Assembly (NCBI GenBank): GCA_030616565.1
Contig: JAUWXC010000065.1
Span: 1-5,219, forward strand
Source of the DNA: Methanocellales archaeon
Lineage (GTDB): Archaea; Halobacteriota; UBA148; JAUWXC01
Reading direction: 5' to 3'
Length of the DNA: 5,219 nucleotides
The notes beneath the pieces were generated by a model. The model ran no database searches and had not been told where the DNA came from. It saw only the letters and a list, made by a program, of their open reading frames with translations. The translations under genes and the position numbers were made by a program. Position 1 is the first letter of the stretch. The number at the start of each line of letters is the position of its first letter. Shown piece after piece: positions 1 to 5,219 of this stretch.

Positions 1-456
1 ATAATGCTTAACAGCCTCCTCACTTCCGACAGGGAGATAGTTTAACAATATCTCTGCCCCGCTCTTTCTCAATTCGTCTGCAATGTCCACCGGCCTCTCT
101 TCTGCGATGATGAACGTCCTATCATCTGGATAATCTCTCATATGGTCCGCAACCCCATCCAGCACAGGTCCCATTTTTACCTCTACGCCCAGGTCTGGAA
201 TGTCATTACAAAATATCTTGGTGCAATTCGGCTTTGCGAAAATCGCCTGCGCCAGATCTTTTCCGACTTTTCTCTTATCGATATCGAAGGCTGCTACCGG
301 TTTGATGTCGGAGATCTTGTATCCGCCCAAGACGTTGTGCATCAAGCCTGGAGTCAACGCATCGTTTGATTTGACGTCCTTGTAATAAAGCAAACCTTGG
401 ATCAGGGAGGATGTGCAGTTCCCTACCCCTATAATTGCGACTTTTATCGCGCCCAT
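1..456 (-). CDS. ino1: Inositol-1-phosphate synthase (actinobacterial/archaeal type), N-terminal part, cut by window edge
   Basis: This enzyme converts glucose-6-phosphate to 1L-myo-inositol-1-phosphate using NAD, in the cytoplasm. In archaea the product feeds inositol-containing ether phospholipids and, in some species, inositol-based solutes. I see 152 open codons from ATG at 456-454, and the frame leaves the window at base 1. The N-terminus has the dinucleotide-binding strand and turn VAIIGVGNCTSSLIQG (residues 6-21), followed by GLMHNVLGGY (37-46), an acidic strand end VAAFDID (54-60), GPVLDGV (96-102) and LPVGSEEA (141-148). These match the family form I know from Mycobacterium Ino1, not the longer eukaryote-like form of Archaeoglobus. 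A GGTG Shine-Dalgarno match lies at 465-462, 5 bases before the start. The gene is divergent from endA. The catalytic C-terminal half is outside the window. The family call is firm; whether the product goes to lipid or solute is inference. Confidence 0.93.
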   Translation of the reverse strand, partial: MGAIKVAIIGVGNCTSSLIQGLLYYKDVKSNDALTPGLMHNVLGGYKISDIKPVAAFDIDKRKVGKDLAQAIFAKPNCTKIFCNDIPDLGVEVKMGPVLDGVADHMRDYPDDRTFIIAEERPVDIADELRKSGAEILLNYLPVGSEEAVKHY

Positions 457-495
457 CTGACCACCATTAGTTCATCATATTCTAATCCTAACAAG

Positions 496-509
496 ATATA
501 AGGCTTATC
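496..509. promoter_or_regulatory. Divergent promoter element between ino1 and endA (ATATAAGGCTTATC)
   Basis: The 78-nt gap at 457-534 must hold promoters for both ino1 (minus) and endA-trpS (plus). Its only strong TATA-like sequence is ATATAAG at 496-502. It sits inside the perfect inverted repeat ATAAG-G-CTTAT (498-508), so it reads as a TATA-like box on either strand. On the plus strand the box starts 39 bases before the endA ATG, predicting a very short leader of about 10 bases. On the minus strand it lies about 40-45 bases before the ino1 ATG, leaving room for the GGTG ribosome site. ACAAG just upstream could be a TFB-recognition element. The same 14-nt element recurs at 4338-4351. The promoter role is inferred from position and from the usual archaeal TATA spacing. 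Confidence 0.6.
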
Positions 510-534
510 AAAACGTTAAATTGGATGTAGTACT

Positions 535-1581
535 ATGCGCGGCGAATTAATCGGCGACAAGGTCGTACTGGGCGAGGACGCCATCACCAAACTATACAGC
601 ACCAGCTATTATGGACGCCCCAGGGAAGGCAGGCTTGAGCTATCCTTAGTAGAGGCTGCTTATCTGCTCGGAGAAGGGAAAATTTCTATCATCCAAGACG
701 AAAAACCTCTGGAATTTAAGGAGTTTTTTGAGGTCACATCCACCCTGGTGAAGAACTTCGAATTGAAGTACATCGTCTACAAGGACCTGCGAGGGAGGGG
801 GTATTACGTACAGCCGAGTGTGACCGATTTCAGGGTATATCCAAGGGGCGGAAAGCCAGGAAAAACACGTGCCATATATTTCGTGCGCGTGGTTTCAGAA
901 AGAGAACCCCTACCATTAGTGGATATAACACAATATCTAGAGATTGCGGAAAACGTGCGAAAGCGAATCATCTTGGCCATCGTGGATGAAGAGAGTGACA
1001 TAACGTTTTATGATGTTAAAAAGACGAGCATGAAGGGCGAGACGAAGTTCGCAGATGGCAAGGGAGAGGGCACGTTGTTGGAAGACAGAGTTATTGTATG
1101 GGCTCCTGCGCTGGCTAAGAATCTGCACCAAAAAGGCTTTTTTGGAAAGCCACTGGACGAAAAGCGATTGCAGCTCTCTCTTGTCGAATCCGCATATTTG
1201 ATGAAAAAGAAGGTCCTCAGGGTTGTTGATAGCGCTGGTAACGTCATCGATATTAAGACGTTCACCAAAAGGGCAGCCCAAATCGAGACCAATTTCGGGC
1301 ACAAGCTCAGGGTCTATGAGGCTCTGAGAGACAATGGGATGGTCGTCAAAACGGGTTTCAAATTTGGAAGTCATTTTCGCGTCTATGAGAAAGTGGAGTC
1401 TCTCGATAAATTGATACACTCGAAATATCTGGTGCATGCCATCCAGGGAGACCATATATTTCTGCTGCCGGAACTGTCCAGGGCGATACGACTCGCGCAG
1501 AGCGTCAGGAAGCGAATGATATTTGCATACGTAACCGATAAAAAGGTGGGGTACATCGACATAGGAAGGACCAAGCTATGA
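535..1581 (+). CDS. endA: tRNA-splicing endonuclease, two-repeat homodimeric (alpha2) archaeal form
   Basis: EndA cuts the bulge-helix-bulge motif at intron-exon junctions of archaeal pre-tRNAs (and pre-rRNA), leaving 2',3'-cyclic phosphate and 5'-OH ends. The 348 residues are two tandem copies of the family fold. Copy one runs about 1-165 and copy two about 178-348. Each has a RL-LSLVE-AYL segment (33-44 and 211-222), a VY-LR-G segment, a DFRVY/HFRVY strand and a VRKR helix-strand (141-144 and 324-327). The likely catalytic triad is in copy two: Tyr261, His280 in KFGSHFRVY, and Lys326. Copy one is structural in this family; it keeps Tyr82 and Lys143 but has Asp98 in place of His. ATG 535 is chosen because an in-frame TAA lies at 517-519. 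There is no clear Shine-Dalgarno, which fits a short leader. The stop overlaps the trpS start, indicating one operon. Identification is very secure. Confidence 0.96.
   Translation: MRGELIGDKVVLGEDAITKLYSTSYYGRPREGRLELSLVEAAYLLGEGKISIIQDEKPLEFKEFFEVTSTLVKNFELKYIVYKDLRGRGYYVQPSVTDFRVYPRGGKPGKTRAIYFVRVVSEREPLPLVDITQYLEIAENVRKRIILAIVDEESDITFYDVKKTSMKGETKFADGKGEGTLLEDRVIVWAPALAKNLHQKGFFGKPLDEKRLQLSLVESAYLMKKKVLRVVDSAGNVIDIKTFTKRAAQIETNFGHKLRVYEALRDNGMVVKTGFKFGSHFRVYEKVESLDKLIHSKYLVHAIQGDHIFLLPELSRAIRLAQSVRKRMIFAYVTDKKVGYIDIGRTKL
1563..1570 (+). promoter_or_regulatory. Ribosome binding site of trpS inside the endA 3' end
   Basis: AGGAAGGA lies 7 bases before the trpS ATG at 1578, within the last codons of endA. 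With the ATGA stop/start overlap it supports translation of trpS by ribosomes finishing endA or rebinding at once. It also supports choosing ATG 1578 rather than the later in-frame ATG at codon 5. Confidence 0.6.
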
Positions 1582-2870
1582 AGCGCAAGATGAAACTTGA
1601 CCCATGGGGTGCGGTGGACATAAAAGATTATTCAAAGTTATTTGATGAATTTGGCATCTCGCCTTTTGAGGATGTTTTGCCCGATGTACCCAATCCACAT
1701 CCGTATATGAGACGGCACATCATCTTTGGTCACAGGGATTATCACCTGATATTGAATGCGATGAAGAGTGGTGCGCCATTTGCTGTCATGAGCGGATTCA
1801 TGCCATCTGGTCGCGTTCATCTCGGTCATAAAATGGTGATGGATGAAATCATATGGCACCAGCAGATGGGTGCGCAGACGTTCTTTGCCGTTGCAGACAT
1901 GGAAGCGCATTCAGTGCGAAACGTGTCCTGGAAAGAGTGCGCTGAAGTTGGCAAAGACTACATACTCAGTTTGATCGCGCTCGGCTTTCAACCGGATGGC
2001 CACATATATTTTCAATCGAAAAGCCCCATCGTCAGAGACCTTGCATTTGAGATTGGGGTCGAGGCGAATCTCTCTGAGCTAAGCGCAATCTACGGCTTCT
2101 CTGGTGAAACCCACATCTCACATATATTGAGCACGCTGGTCCAGAGCGCGGACATCCTGCATCCTCAGTTAAGCAAATTTGGTGGACCCAAGCCCGTTGT
2201 GATACCGGTTGGTGCAGACCAAGATCCGCACATTCGCCTTACGAGGGATGTCGCGAACAGGATGAGAATGTTCAAGGTGGAGGCACGCAAGGGACACATC
2301 AGCATAAGGGCTAAAATAGCGAATAAAGCAGCCATGCACGACATCGCGGGGAGAATAGATGGTAAGATCAAGACATATGCTGAGCATGTGGACGTCTACG
2401 GAAATGCCGATATCGACAAAATCGCGTCGATTGTGCGCGAAGTCGAAATTGAACATGGGGGCTATGGCTTTTATCCTCCTGCATCAACATATCACCGCTT
2501 CATGAGCGGTCTGACTGGCGGAAAGATGTCCAGCGCGATTCCAGACAGCATCATAGGGCTTACAGAGTCCCCTGACGTCGCGGCTGCGAAAGTAAAAAAG
2601 GCAAAGACAGGGGGCAAGGTCACCCTGGTAGAGCAGCGCCGCTCTGGCGGTGAGCCCCAAAATTGTACGGTCTACGAGTTGCTGCTATTCCATCTGATCG
2701 AAGACGATAAGCACATCGCAGAGGTATACAACGAGTGCAAAGAGGGCAAACGCACCTGCGGCAAATGCAAGGCGCTCGCAGCAGAGTTAATGGTCAAATT
2801 CCTGAAGGGGCATCAAGCAGGGCGAGAGCGCGCAAAAGAGCGATTAGATAGATATGGCTTGAAAATATGA
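1578..2870 (+). CDS. trpS: Tryptophanyl-tRNA synthetase, archaeal type
   Basis: This class I synthetase activates tryptophan with ATP and loads it on tRNA-Trp in the cytoplasm. The 430-residue protein has an archaeal/eukaryotic-type N-terminus (LDPWG at 7-11, [11 protein letters not shown] at 44-54). The Rossmann fold then carries the HIGH-type signature as HLGH (81-84) after SGFMPSGR (72-79). [13 protein letters not shown] (212-224) is the conserved archaeal nucleotide/dimer region, and the KMSKS-type loop is KMSSA (316-320) after GLTGG. The C-terminal region holds [12 protein letters not shown] (387-398) and a basic helix, likely for anticodon binding. The length is normal for archaeal TrpS and no key motif is missing. 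Lys-Met-Ser-Ser-Ala instead of KMSKS is ordinary for this branch. It is the second gene of the endA-trpS unit through the ATGA overlap, and ends 5 bases from the convergent hypD. Confidence 0.97.
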   Translation: MKRKMKLDPWGAVDIKDYSKLFDEFGISPFEDVLPDVPNPHPYMRRHIIFGHRDYHLILNAMKSGAPFAVMSGFMPSGRVHLGHKMVMDEIIWHQQMGAQTFFAVADMEAHSVRNVSWKECAEVGKDYILSLIALGFQPDGHIYFQSKSPIVRDLAFEIGVEANLSELSAIYGFSGETHISHILSTLVQSADILHPQLSKFGGPKPVVIPVGADQDPHIRLTRDVANRMRMFKVEARKGHISIRAKIANKAAMHDIAGRIDGKIKTYAEHVDVYGNADIDKIASIVREVEIEHGGYGFYPPASTYHRFMSGLTGGKMSSAIPDSIIGLTESPDVAAAKVKKAKTGGKVTLVEQRRSGGEPQNCTVYELLLFHLIEDDKHIAEVYNECKEGKRTCGKCKALAAELMVKFLKGHQAGRERAKERLDRYGLKI

Positions 2871-2875
2871 AAAGC
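2861..2875 (-). terminator. Possible weak T-rich terminator for hypD
   Basis: Read on the minus strand, the bases straight after the hypD stop are GCTTTTCATATTTTC, with two runs of four T. Archaeal RNA polymerase can stop at T-rich tracts without a hairpin, so this may help end the hypD transcript. The runs are short and lie inside the 3' end of trpS on the other strand. No comparable T tract follows trpS on the plus strand within the first 100 bases. Treat as tentative. Confidence 0.25.
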
Positions 2876-3943
2876 CTAGACCTGAGCGTGCCTCGACCAA
2901 ATATGACAGGTACCCTCATGAGAGACCATGCAAGGTCCTAGGGGATGTTCCGGCTTACACGTCTTCAAGAACATCGGGCATGCAGGAGGATTTATCTTTC
3001 CGATGATGACCAGATGACAGCTACAGCCCGGTGCTATGTCCCTTGCTGGGCCCGTTTTGATCTCGTATTTTAGACGTGCATCATAATCGGAAAATTCATC
3101 TTTTAGCCGGTATGCTGAGTTGGGAATGCGCCCGATCCCCCTCCAGCGTCCACCAGATACATCGAAAACCTCCTTGATAAGTCTCTGGGCTTTAACATTC
3201 CCCTCCTTGGTGACGAAGCGGGCATACTCATTGTCAAGTCTTGCGCCTTCTTTCAATTGTTTCAATAACATGAGAATCGCCATTAGGACGTCTATGGGCT
3301 CAAATCCAGCCACCACGGTTGGCATGCCATAAGCTTTGGGAAATATGCTGAATGCATCAGCCCCGATTACCGTTGCCACATGCCCTGGACAAATGAAACC
3401 ATCTATGTGAATGTCACCGATGCCCATAAGTAATTCCATCGCTGGTGGAATCAGCCTGTGCGAGACAAGAAAGCTCAGGTTTTTGGGCGGGTTTCTTAGA
3501 ATCTCGGCTGCATTCGTTGGAGCTGTTGTCTCAAAGCCTATCGCAAAGAAGACGAAATCCTTACCAGGTTCTGCCCTCGCCATCTCCACCGCCTTAGTGA
3601 CGCTGTAAACGACTCGTACGTCTCCACCAGCCGTTTTTGCATCCGAAAGCGACGTTTCTGATCCAGGAACCCTGAGCATGTCTCCAAAGGTCACCACCGT
3701 CACGCCGTGAAGTGCAAGCCAAACCGCCTCATCTATCTCTTCTGCAGGGACGATGCAAACGGGGCAGCCGGGACCTGCTATTACTTCGATGTTAGAGGGG
3801 AGAAGTGTGCGTAACCCAGAGCGCGTAATGGTAAACTCATGCGTCCCACAGACATGGCAGAATTTTACATGATCCTGCGGTGCTAAACTCTTAATTTTTC
3901 TGATGATTGATTGAGCCAATGCGGGATCTCTGAACTCTGTCAA
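2876..3943 (-). CDS. hypD: Hydrogenase maturation protein HypD (Fe-S scaffold for the Fe(CN)2CO group), TTG start
   Basis: HypD works with HypC in the cytoplasm as the scaffold on which the Fe(CN)2CO part of [NiFe]-hydrogenase centres is built; HypE and HypF supply the cyanide. The 355-residue product is full length for the family. Family motifs are present in order: CHVCGTHE (29-36), GPGCPVC (57-63), GFETTAP (136-142) and CPGHV (185-189). A C-terminal cysteine cluster (C307, C309, C322, C329, C338, C346) is where the family holds its [4Fe-4S] cluster. No ATG or GTG start fits: the frame is closed by TAA at 3955-3953, and no in-frame ATG or GTG precedes the first Cys motif. TTG at 3943 gives the N-terminus TEFRDPALA, matching other HypD proteins. 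CTG at 3949 is the only other option at this end. The gene lies 29 bases after the small 108-residue gene, likely co-transcribed. No other hyp or hydrogenase gene is in view. Confidence 0.96.
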   Translation of the reverse strand: MTEFRDPALAQSIIRKIKSLAPQDHVKFCHVCGTHEFTITRSGLRTLLPSNIEVIAGPGCPVCIVPAEEIDEAVWLALHGVTVVTFGDMLRVPGSETSLSDAKTAGGDVRVVYSVTKAVEMARAEPGKDFVFFAIGFETTAPTNAAEILRNPPKNLSFLVSHRLIPPAMELLMGIGDIHIDGFICPGHVATVIGADAFSIFPKAYGMPTVVAGFEPIDVLMAILMLLKQLKEGARLDNEYARFVTKEGNVKAQRLIKEVFDVSGGRWRGIGRIPNSAYRLKDEFSDYDARLKYEIKTGPARDIAPGCSCHLVIIGKINPPACPMFLKTCKPEHPLGPCMVSHEGTCHIWSRHAQV

Positions 3944-3955
3944 CTTCAGGGATTA

Positions 3956-3960
3956 ACCTC
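3956..3960 (-). promoter_or_regulatory. Ribosome binding site of hypD (decides a non-ATG start)
   Basis: On the minus strand GAGGT occupies 3960-3956, in the 29-base gap after the upstream small gene. It is the only Shine-Dalgarno match there. It is 12 bases from the TTG at 3943 and 6 bases from a CTG at 3949, both in the hypD frame. TTG is the conventional choice, but the spacing would suit the CTG slightly better. Confidence 0.5.
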
Positions 3961-3972
3961 AGATAGAGAAGA

Positions 3973-4299
3973 TTAGCCGAATCTCATACCCATACCCGTC
4001 GCAGCCGACTCATCCTCTGCTTTGATCTTTTTGATTAGCTCCTTAGCCTCTTTTTCAGGCACCTTTTCGAGGGGGAGGTCTGCGAGTAGCTTATTTACTT
4101 CTTCCATCATCTCGGGCGTTCCGCGTATGTACAAGAAATAGCCCTCGCGGTCTGAGCCCAGGAGCTTGCACTCCCGGACGGTATAATCTGCTCGTTTTAT
4201 GAGGTCTTCCTGTAACACTTCCTCAACATCCTTTTTCGCATCGTAATCGTAGAAATATAATGTCTCCAAGTCGTCTTCCTCCTGGACTATCAACGTCAT
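3973..4299 (-). CDS. Small acidic protein of unknown function, upstream of hypD
   Basis: I do not recognise this 108-residue protein. It looks real: it fills the space between a promoter-like region and hypD, and lies 29 bases upstream of hypD on the same strand. It starts near a TATA-like sequence in the gap shared with pheS. It is acidic overall, with an EED-rich N-terminus (EEDD at 7-10), an aromatic strand LYFYDYD (14-20), and a single Cys at 44. A strand (GYFLYIRG, 53-60) is followed by a helix (PEMMEEVNKLLADL), giving an alpha/beta pattern. A charged lysine/glutamate helix and a glycine/methionine tail GMGMRFG (102-108) end the protein. There is no signal peptide or membrane segment. 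It is not HypC, which begins with a conserved MC motif. An alternative start is TTG at 4269, behind a perfect AGGAGG. A role linked to HypD is only a guess from position. Confidence 0.8.
   Translation of the reverse strand: MTLIVQEEDDLETLYFYDYDAKKDVEEVLQEDLIKRADYTVRECKLLGSDREGYFLYIRGTPEMMEEVNKLLADLPLEKVPEKEAKELIKKIKAEDESAATGMGMRFG
4278..4283 (-). promoter_or_regulatory. Shine-Dalgarno-like AGGAGG inside the start of the small gene
   Basis: Read on the minus strand, AGGAGG lies at 4283-4278 within codons 6-8 of the small gene, 8 bases before an in-frame TTG at 4269-4267. The annotated ATG at 4299 has no Shine-Dalgarno match in its roughly 15-base predicted leader. The site may therefore mark the true start, giving a 98-residue protein. 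It may also simply arise from the Gln-Glu-Glu codons. Confidence 0.3.
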
Positions 4300-4337
4300 T
4301 CTGCGTTGATAAACTTTTTCAATTCCAGTAGTTACAA

Positions 4338-4351
4338 ATATAAGCGTTATC
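4338..4351. promoter_or_regulatory. Divergent promoter element between the small gene and pheS (ATATAAGCGTTATC)
   Basis: The 76-nt gap at 4300-4375 separates the minus-strand small gene/hypD unit from plus-strand pheS. ATATAAG at 4338-4344 is its best TATA-like box, starting 38 bases before the pheS ATG. Read from the other strand, CTTATAT lies about 40 bases before the ATG of the small gene, so the box can serve either direction. ACAA precedes it, as in the other divergent gap. The 14-nt element matches 496-509 at 12 of 14 positions, differing only by GC against CG in the middle. The promoter role is inferred. Confidence 0.6.
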
Positions 4352-4362
4352 CTTTATGGGTT

Positions 4363-4368
4363 AGGGAG
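4363..4368 (+). promoter_or_regulatory. Ribosome binding site of pheS
   Basis: AGGGAG ends 7 bases before ATG 4376 and fits a moderate Shine-Dalgarno match. No other in-frame ATG lies within the gap, so it supports this start. If transcription begins about 25 bases after the TATA-like box, the leader would barely include this site. Confidence 0.45.
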
Positions 4369-4375
4369 TACGGCC

Positions 4376-5219
4376 ATGGTTGACCCGAATAAGCCAAGCA
4401 CGTTAACCGCTAATGAGAAACGCGTACTACTGGCGCTGAGCAAAGTCAAATCTGCAGATCCCCCGAAACTTGCTGCTGCGTCAGGACTTCAGGTTGATGC
4501 CGCGATGCAGGTAGCATTTTCGCTGGCAAAAAAAGGTCTTGCGGACATCGCGGAAGAAATGCTCGCGCTTCATTCGCTCACTTCTGAGGGGGAATCGTAC
4601 GCACGGCAGGGGCTTCCAGAGCAGCGCGTCCTCGAATATATAAAGGGCAAACGTACATCTCTGGCTGAGTTGAAGAAGGCGTTCGCGGATAAAGAAATCA
4701 GCATTGCGCTGGGGTGGCTGAGGCGAAAAGGACTGGCATCAATCGAAAAAAAGGGCAAAGAAACCGTTATCGTGCCCCTTAAAACTCGTGAAAAAGACCT
4801 TCAAGAGGAGATTTTGCGCTACCTGCTCGCACATCACCCGGAGACGCTTACGAGTTACCCTTCTGCGACAATTCAAGAGTTGCTGGGGCGAGATTTAATC
4901 AGGTGCACCGAGAGAACATCCCGCGTAATTGCCAGTACCAAAGAGGGACGCAAACTCGTGCGAAAGGGCATTGAAATTGAAGAGGATATTGGACAACTAA
5001 CGCCGGACTTGATTAGATCAGGCGAATGGAAAGAGAAGCGTCTGCGTCCGTATGACATGCATGCACCTTCCATGCGCGTTTTCGCTGCCAAGAAGCACCC
5101 CTATCAGCGCTTGCTCGATGAGATGCGCCAGATATTCCTCGAGATGGGGTTTGAGGAAATCAGGGGCGACATCATACAGACATCTTTCTGGAACTTTGAC
5201 GCGTTATTCCAGCCGCAGG
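4376..5219 (+). CDS. pheS: Phenylalanyl-tRNA synthetase alpha chain, N-terminal part, cut by window edge
   Basis: PheS is the catalytic alpha chain of the alpha2-beta2 class II synthetase that charges tRNA-Phe in the cytoplasm; its partner PheT is not in view. I read 281 open codons from ATG 4376, with the frame unbroken to the right edge. The first roughly 200 residues look like the winged-helix modules of archaeal/eukaryotic PheS: LTANEKRVLLAL near the start, LTSEGESYA at 68-76, and a second helical unit at 82-138. The archaeal family signature then follows: RPYDMHAP (224-231), KKHPYQRLLDEMRQIF (239-254), MGFEEI (257-262, class II motif 1 region) and FWNFDALFQPQ (271-281). Class II motifs 2 and 3 lie beyond the window; archaeal PheS is usually around 500 residues. 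No frameshift or stop is seen. It is divergent from the small gene/hypD pair. Confidence 0.95.
   Translation, partial: MVDPNKPSTLTANEKRVLLALSKVKSADPPKLAAASGLQVDAAMQVAFSLAKKGLADIAEEMLALHSLTSEGESYARQGLPEQRVLEYIKGKRTSLAELKKAFADKEISIALGWLRRKGLASIEKKGKETVIVPLKTREKDLQEEILRYLLAHHPETLTSYPSATIQELLGRDLIRCTERTSRVIASTKEGRKLVRKGIEIEEDIGQLTPDLIRSGEWKEKRLRPYDMHAPSMRVFAAKKHPYQRLLDEMRQIFLEMGFEEIRGDIIQTSFWNFDALFQPQ

Noticed and set aside
142..385. Plus-strand open frames opposite the inositol-1-phosphate synthase gene.
   Set aside because: The minus-strand protein matches a known family across the whole stretch; the plus-strand frames are its shadows.
525..530. Start-stop pair ATG-TAG just before endA, and ATG-GGT-TAG at 4356-4364 before pheS, as possible regulatory mini-ORFs.
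   Set aside because: Both lie at or before the transcription start predicted from the TATA-like boxes, have no ribosome site, and are too short to distinguish from chance.
937..1455. Long open frame (172 codons) on the minus strand inside endA, plus shorter ones at 804-1001, 1008-1304 and 1383-1574.
   Set aside because: All lie antisense to the well-conserved endA frame, lack ribosome sites, and their translations show no recognisable family. They are shadow frames.
2002..2129. Repeated CACATATATT at two places in trpS (and CCATATATTT in endA), resembling internal TATA boxes.
   Set aside because: They encode His-Ile followed by other residues with a common local codon choice (CAC ATA). No start codon or gene follows at suitable spacing.
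3973..4299. Small gene upstream of hypD as a HypC protein.
   Set aside because: HypC starts with a conserved Met-Cys motif and is about 75-95 residues; this protein has a single internal Cys and no such start.
4632..4645. TATA-like AATATATAAA within pheS as an internal promoter.
   Set aside because: It is in the middle of the coding frame with no downstream gene start in the window; it encodes Glu-Tyr-Ile-Lys.

Overview
The window looks like chromosomal DNA from a euryarchaeon, probably of the Archaeoglobi or Methanomicrobia type. It carries a long two-repeat (homodimer, alpha2-type) tRNA-splicing endonuclease, an archaeal TrpS, an archaeal PheS alpha chain, and an inositol-1-phosphate synthase of the GVGNC type shared with actinobacteria. 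Promoters are TATA-like and divergent, and Shine-Dalgarno matches are patchy. HypD implies [NiFe]-hydrogenase maturation. The moderate base composition and ordinary, non-acidic proteins argue against a haloarchaeon. The genus cannot be fixed from the sequence alone.

Layout: (1) 1-456, minus: the N-terminal 152 residues of inositol-1-phosphate synthase, running off the left edge. (2) 457-534: a 78-nt divergent promoter region. (3) 535-2870, plus: endA and trpS, joined by an ATGA stop/start overlap. (4) 2876-3943, minus: hypD, convergent with trpS across 5 bases and starting at a non-ATG codon. (5) 3973-4299, minus: an acidic 108-residue protein of unknown function, apparently the first gene of a two-gene unit with hypD. 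(6) 4300-4375: a second divergent promoter region, 76 nt. (7) 4376-5219, plus: the first 281 residues of pheS, running off the right edge. No stretch over 300 bases lacks a gene. I see no RNA gene, mobile element, CRISPR array or prophage.

Together this is mostly tRNA housekeeping: intron removal (EndA), Trp charging (TrpS) and Phe charging (PheS). A hydrogenase-maturation pair and a polar-lipid or solute gene are transcribed away from it. The most interesting non-coding signal is that the two divergent promoter regions have almost the same length. Both carry the 14-nt element ATATAAG(GC/CG)TTATC, at nearly the same distance from the start codons on both sides. This suggests a shared two-way promoter design, or a common regulator, for the endA-trpS and pheS loci. 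Everything else looks like conserved core genome. I found no convincing previously undescribed multi-gene system, although the small protein next to hypD has no function I can recognise.
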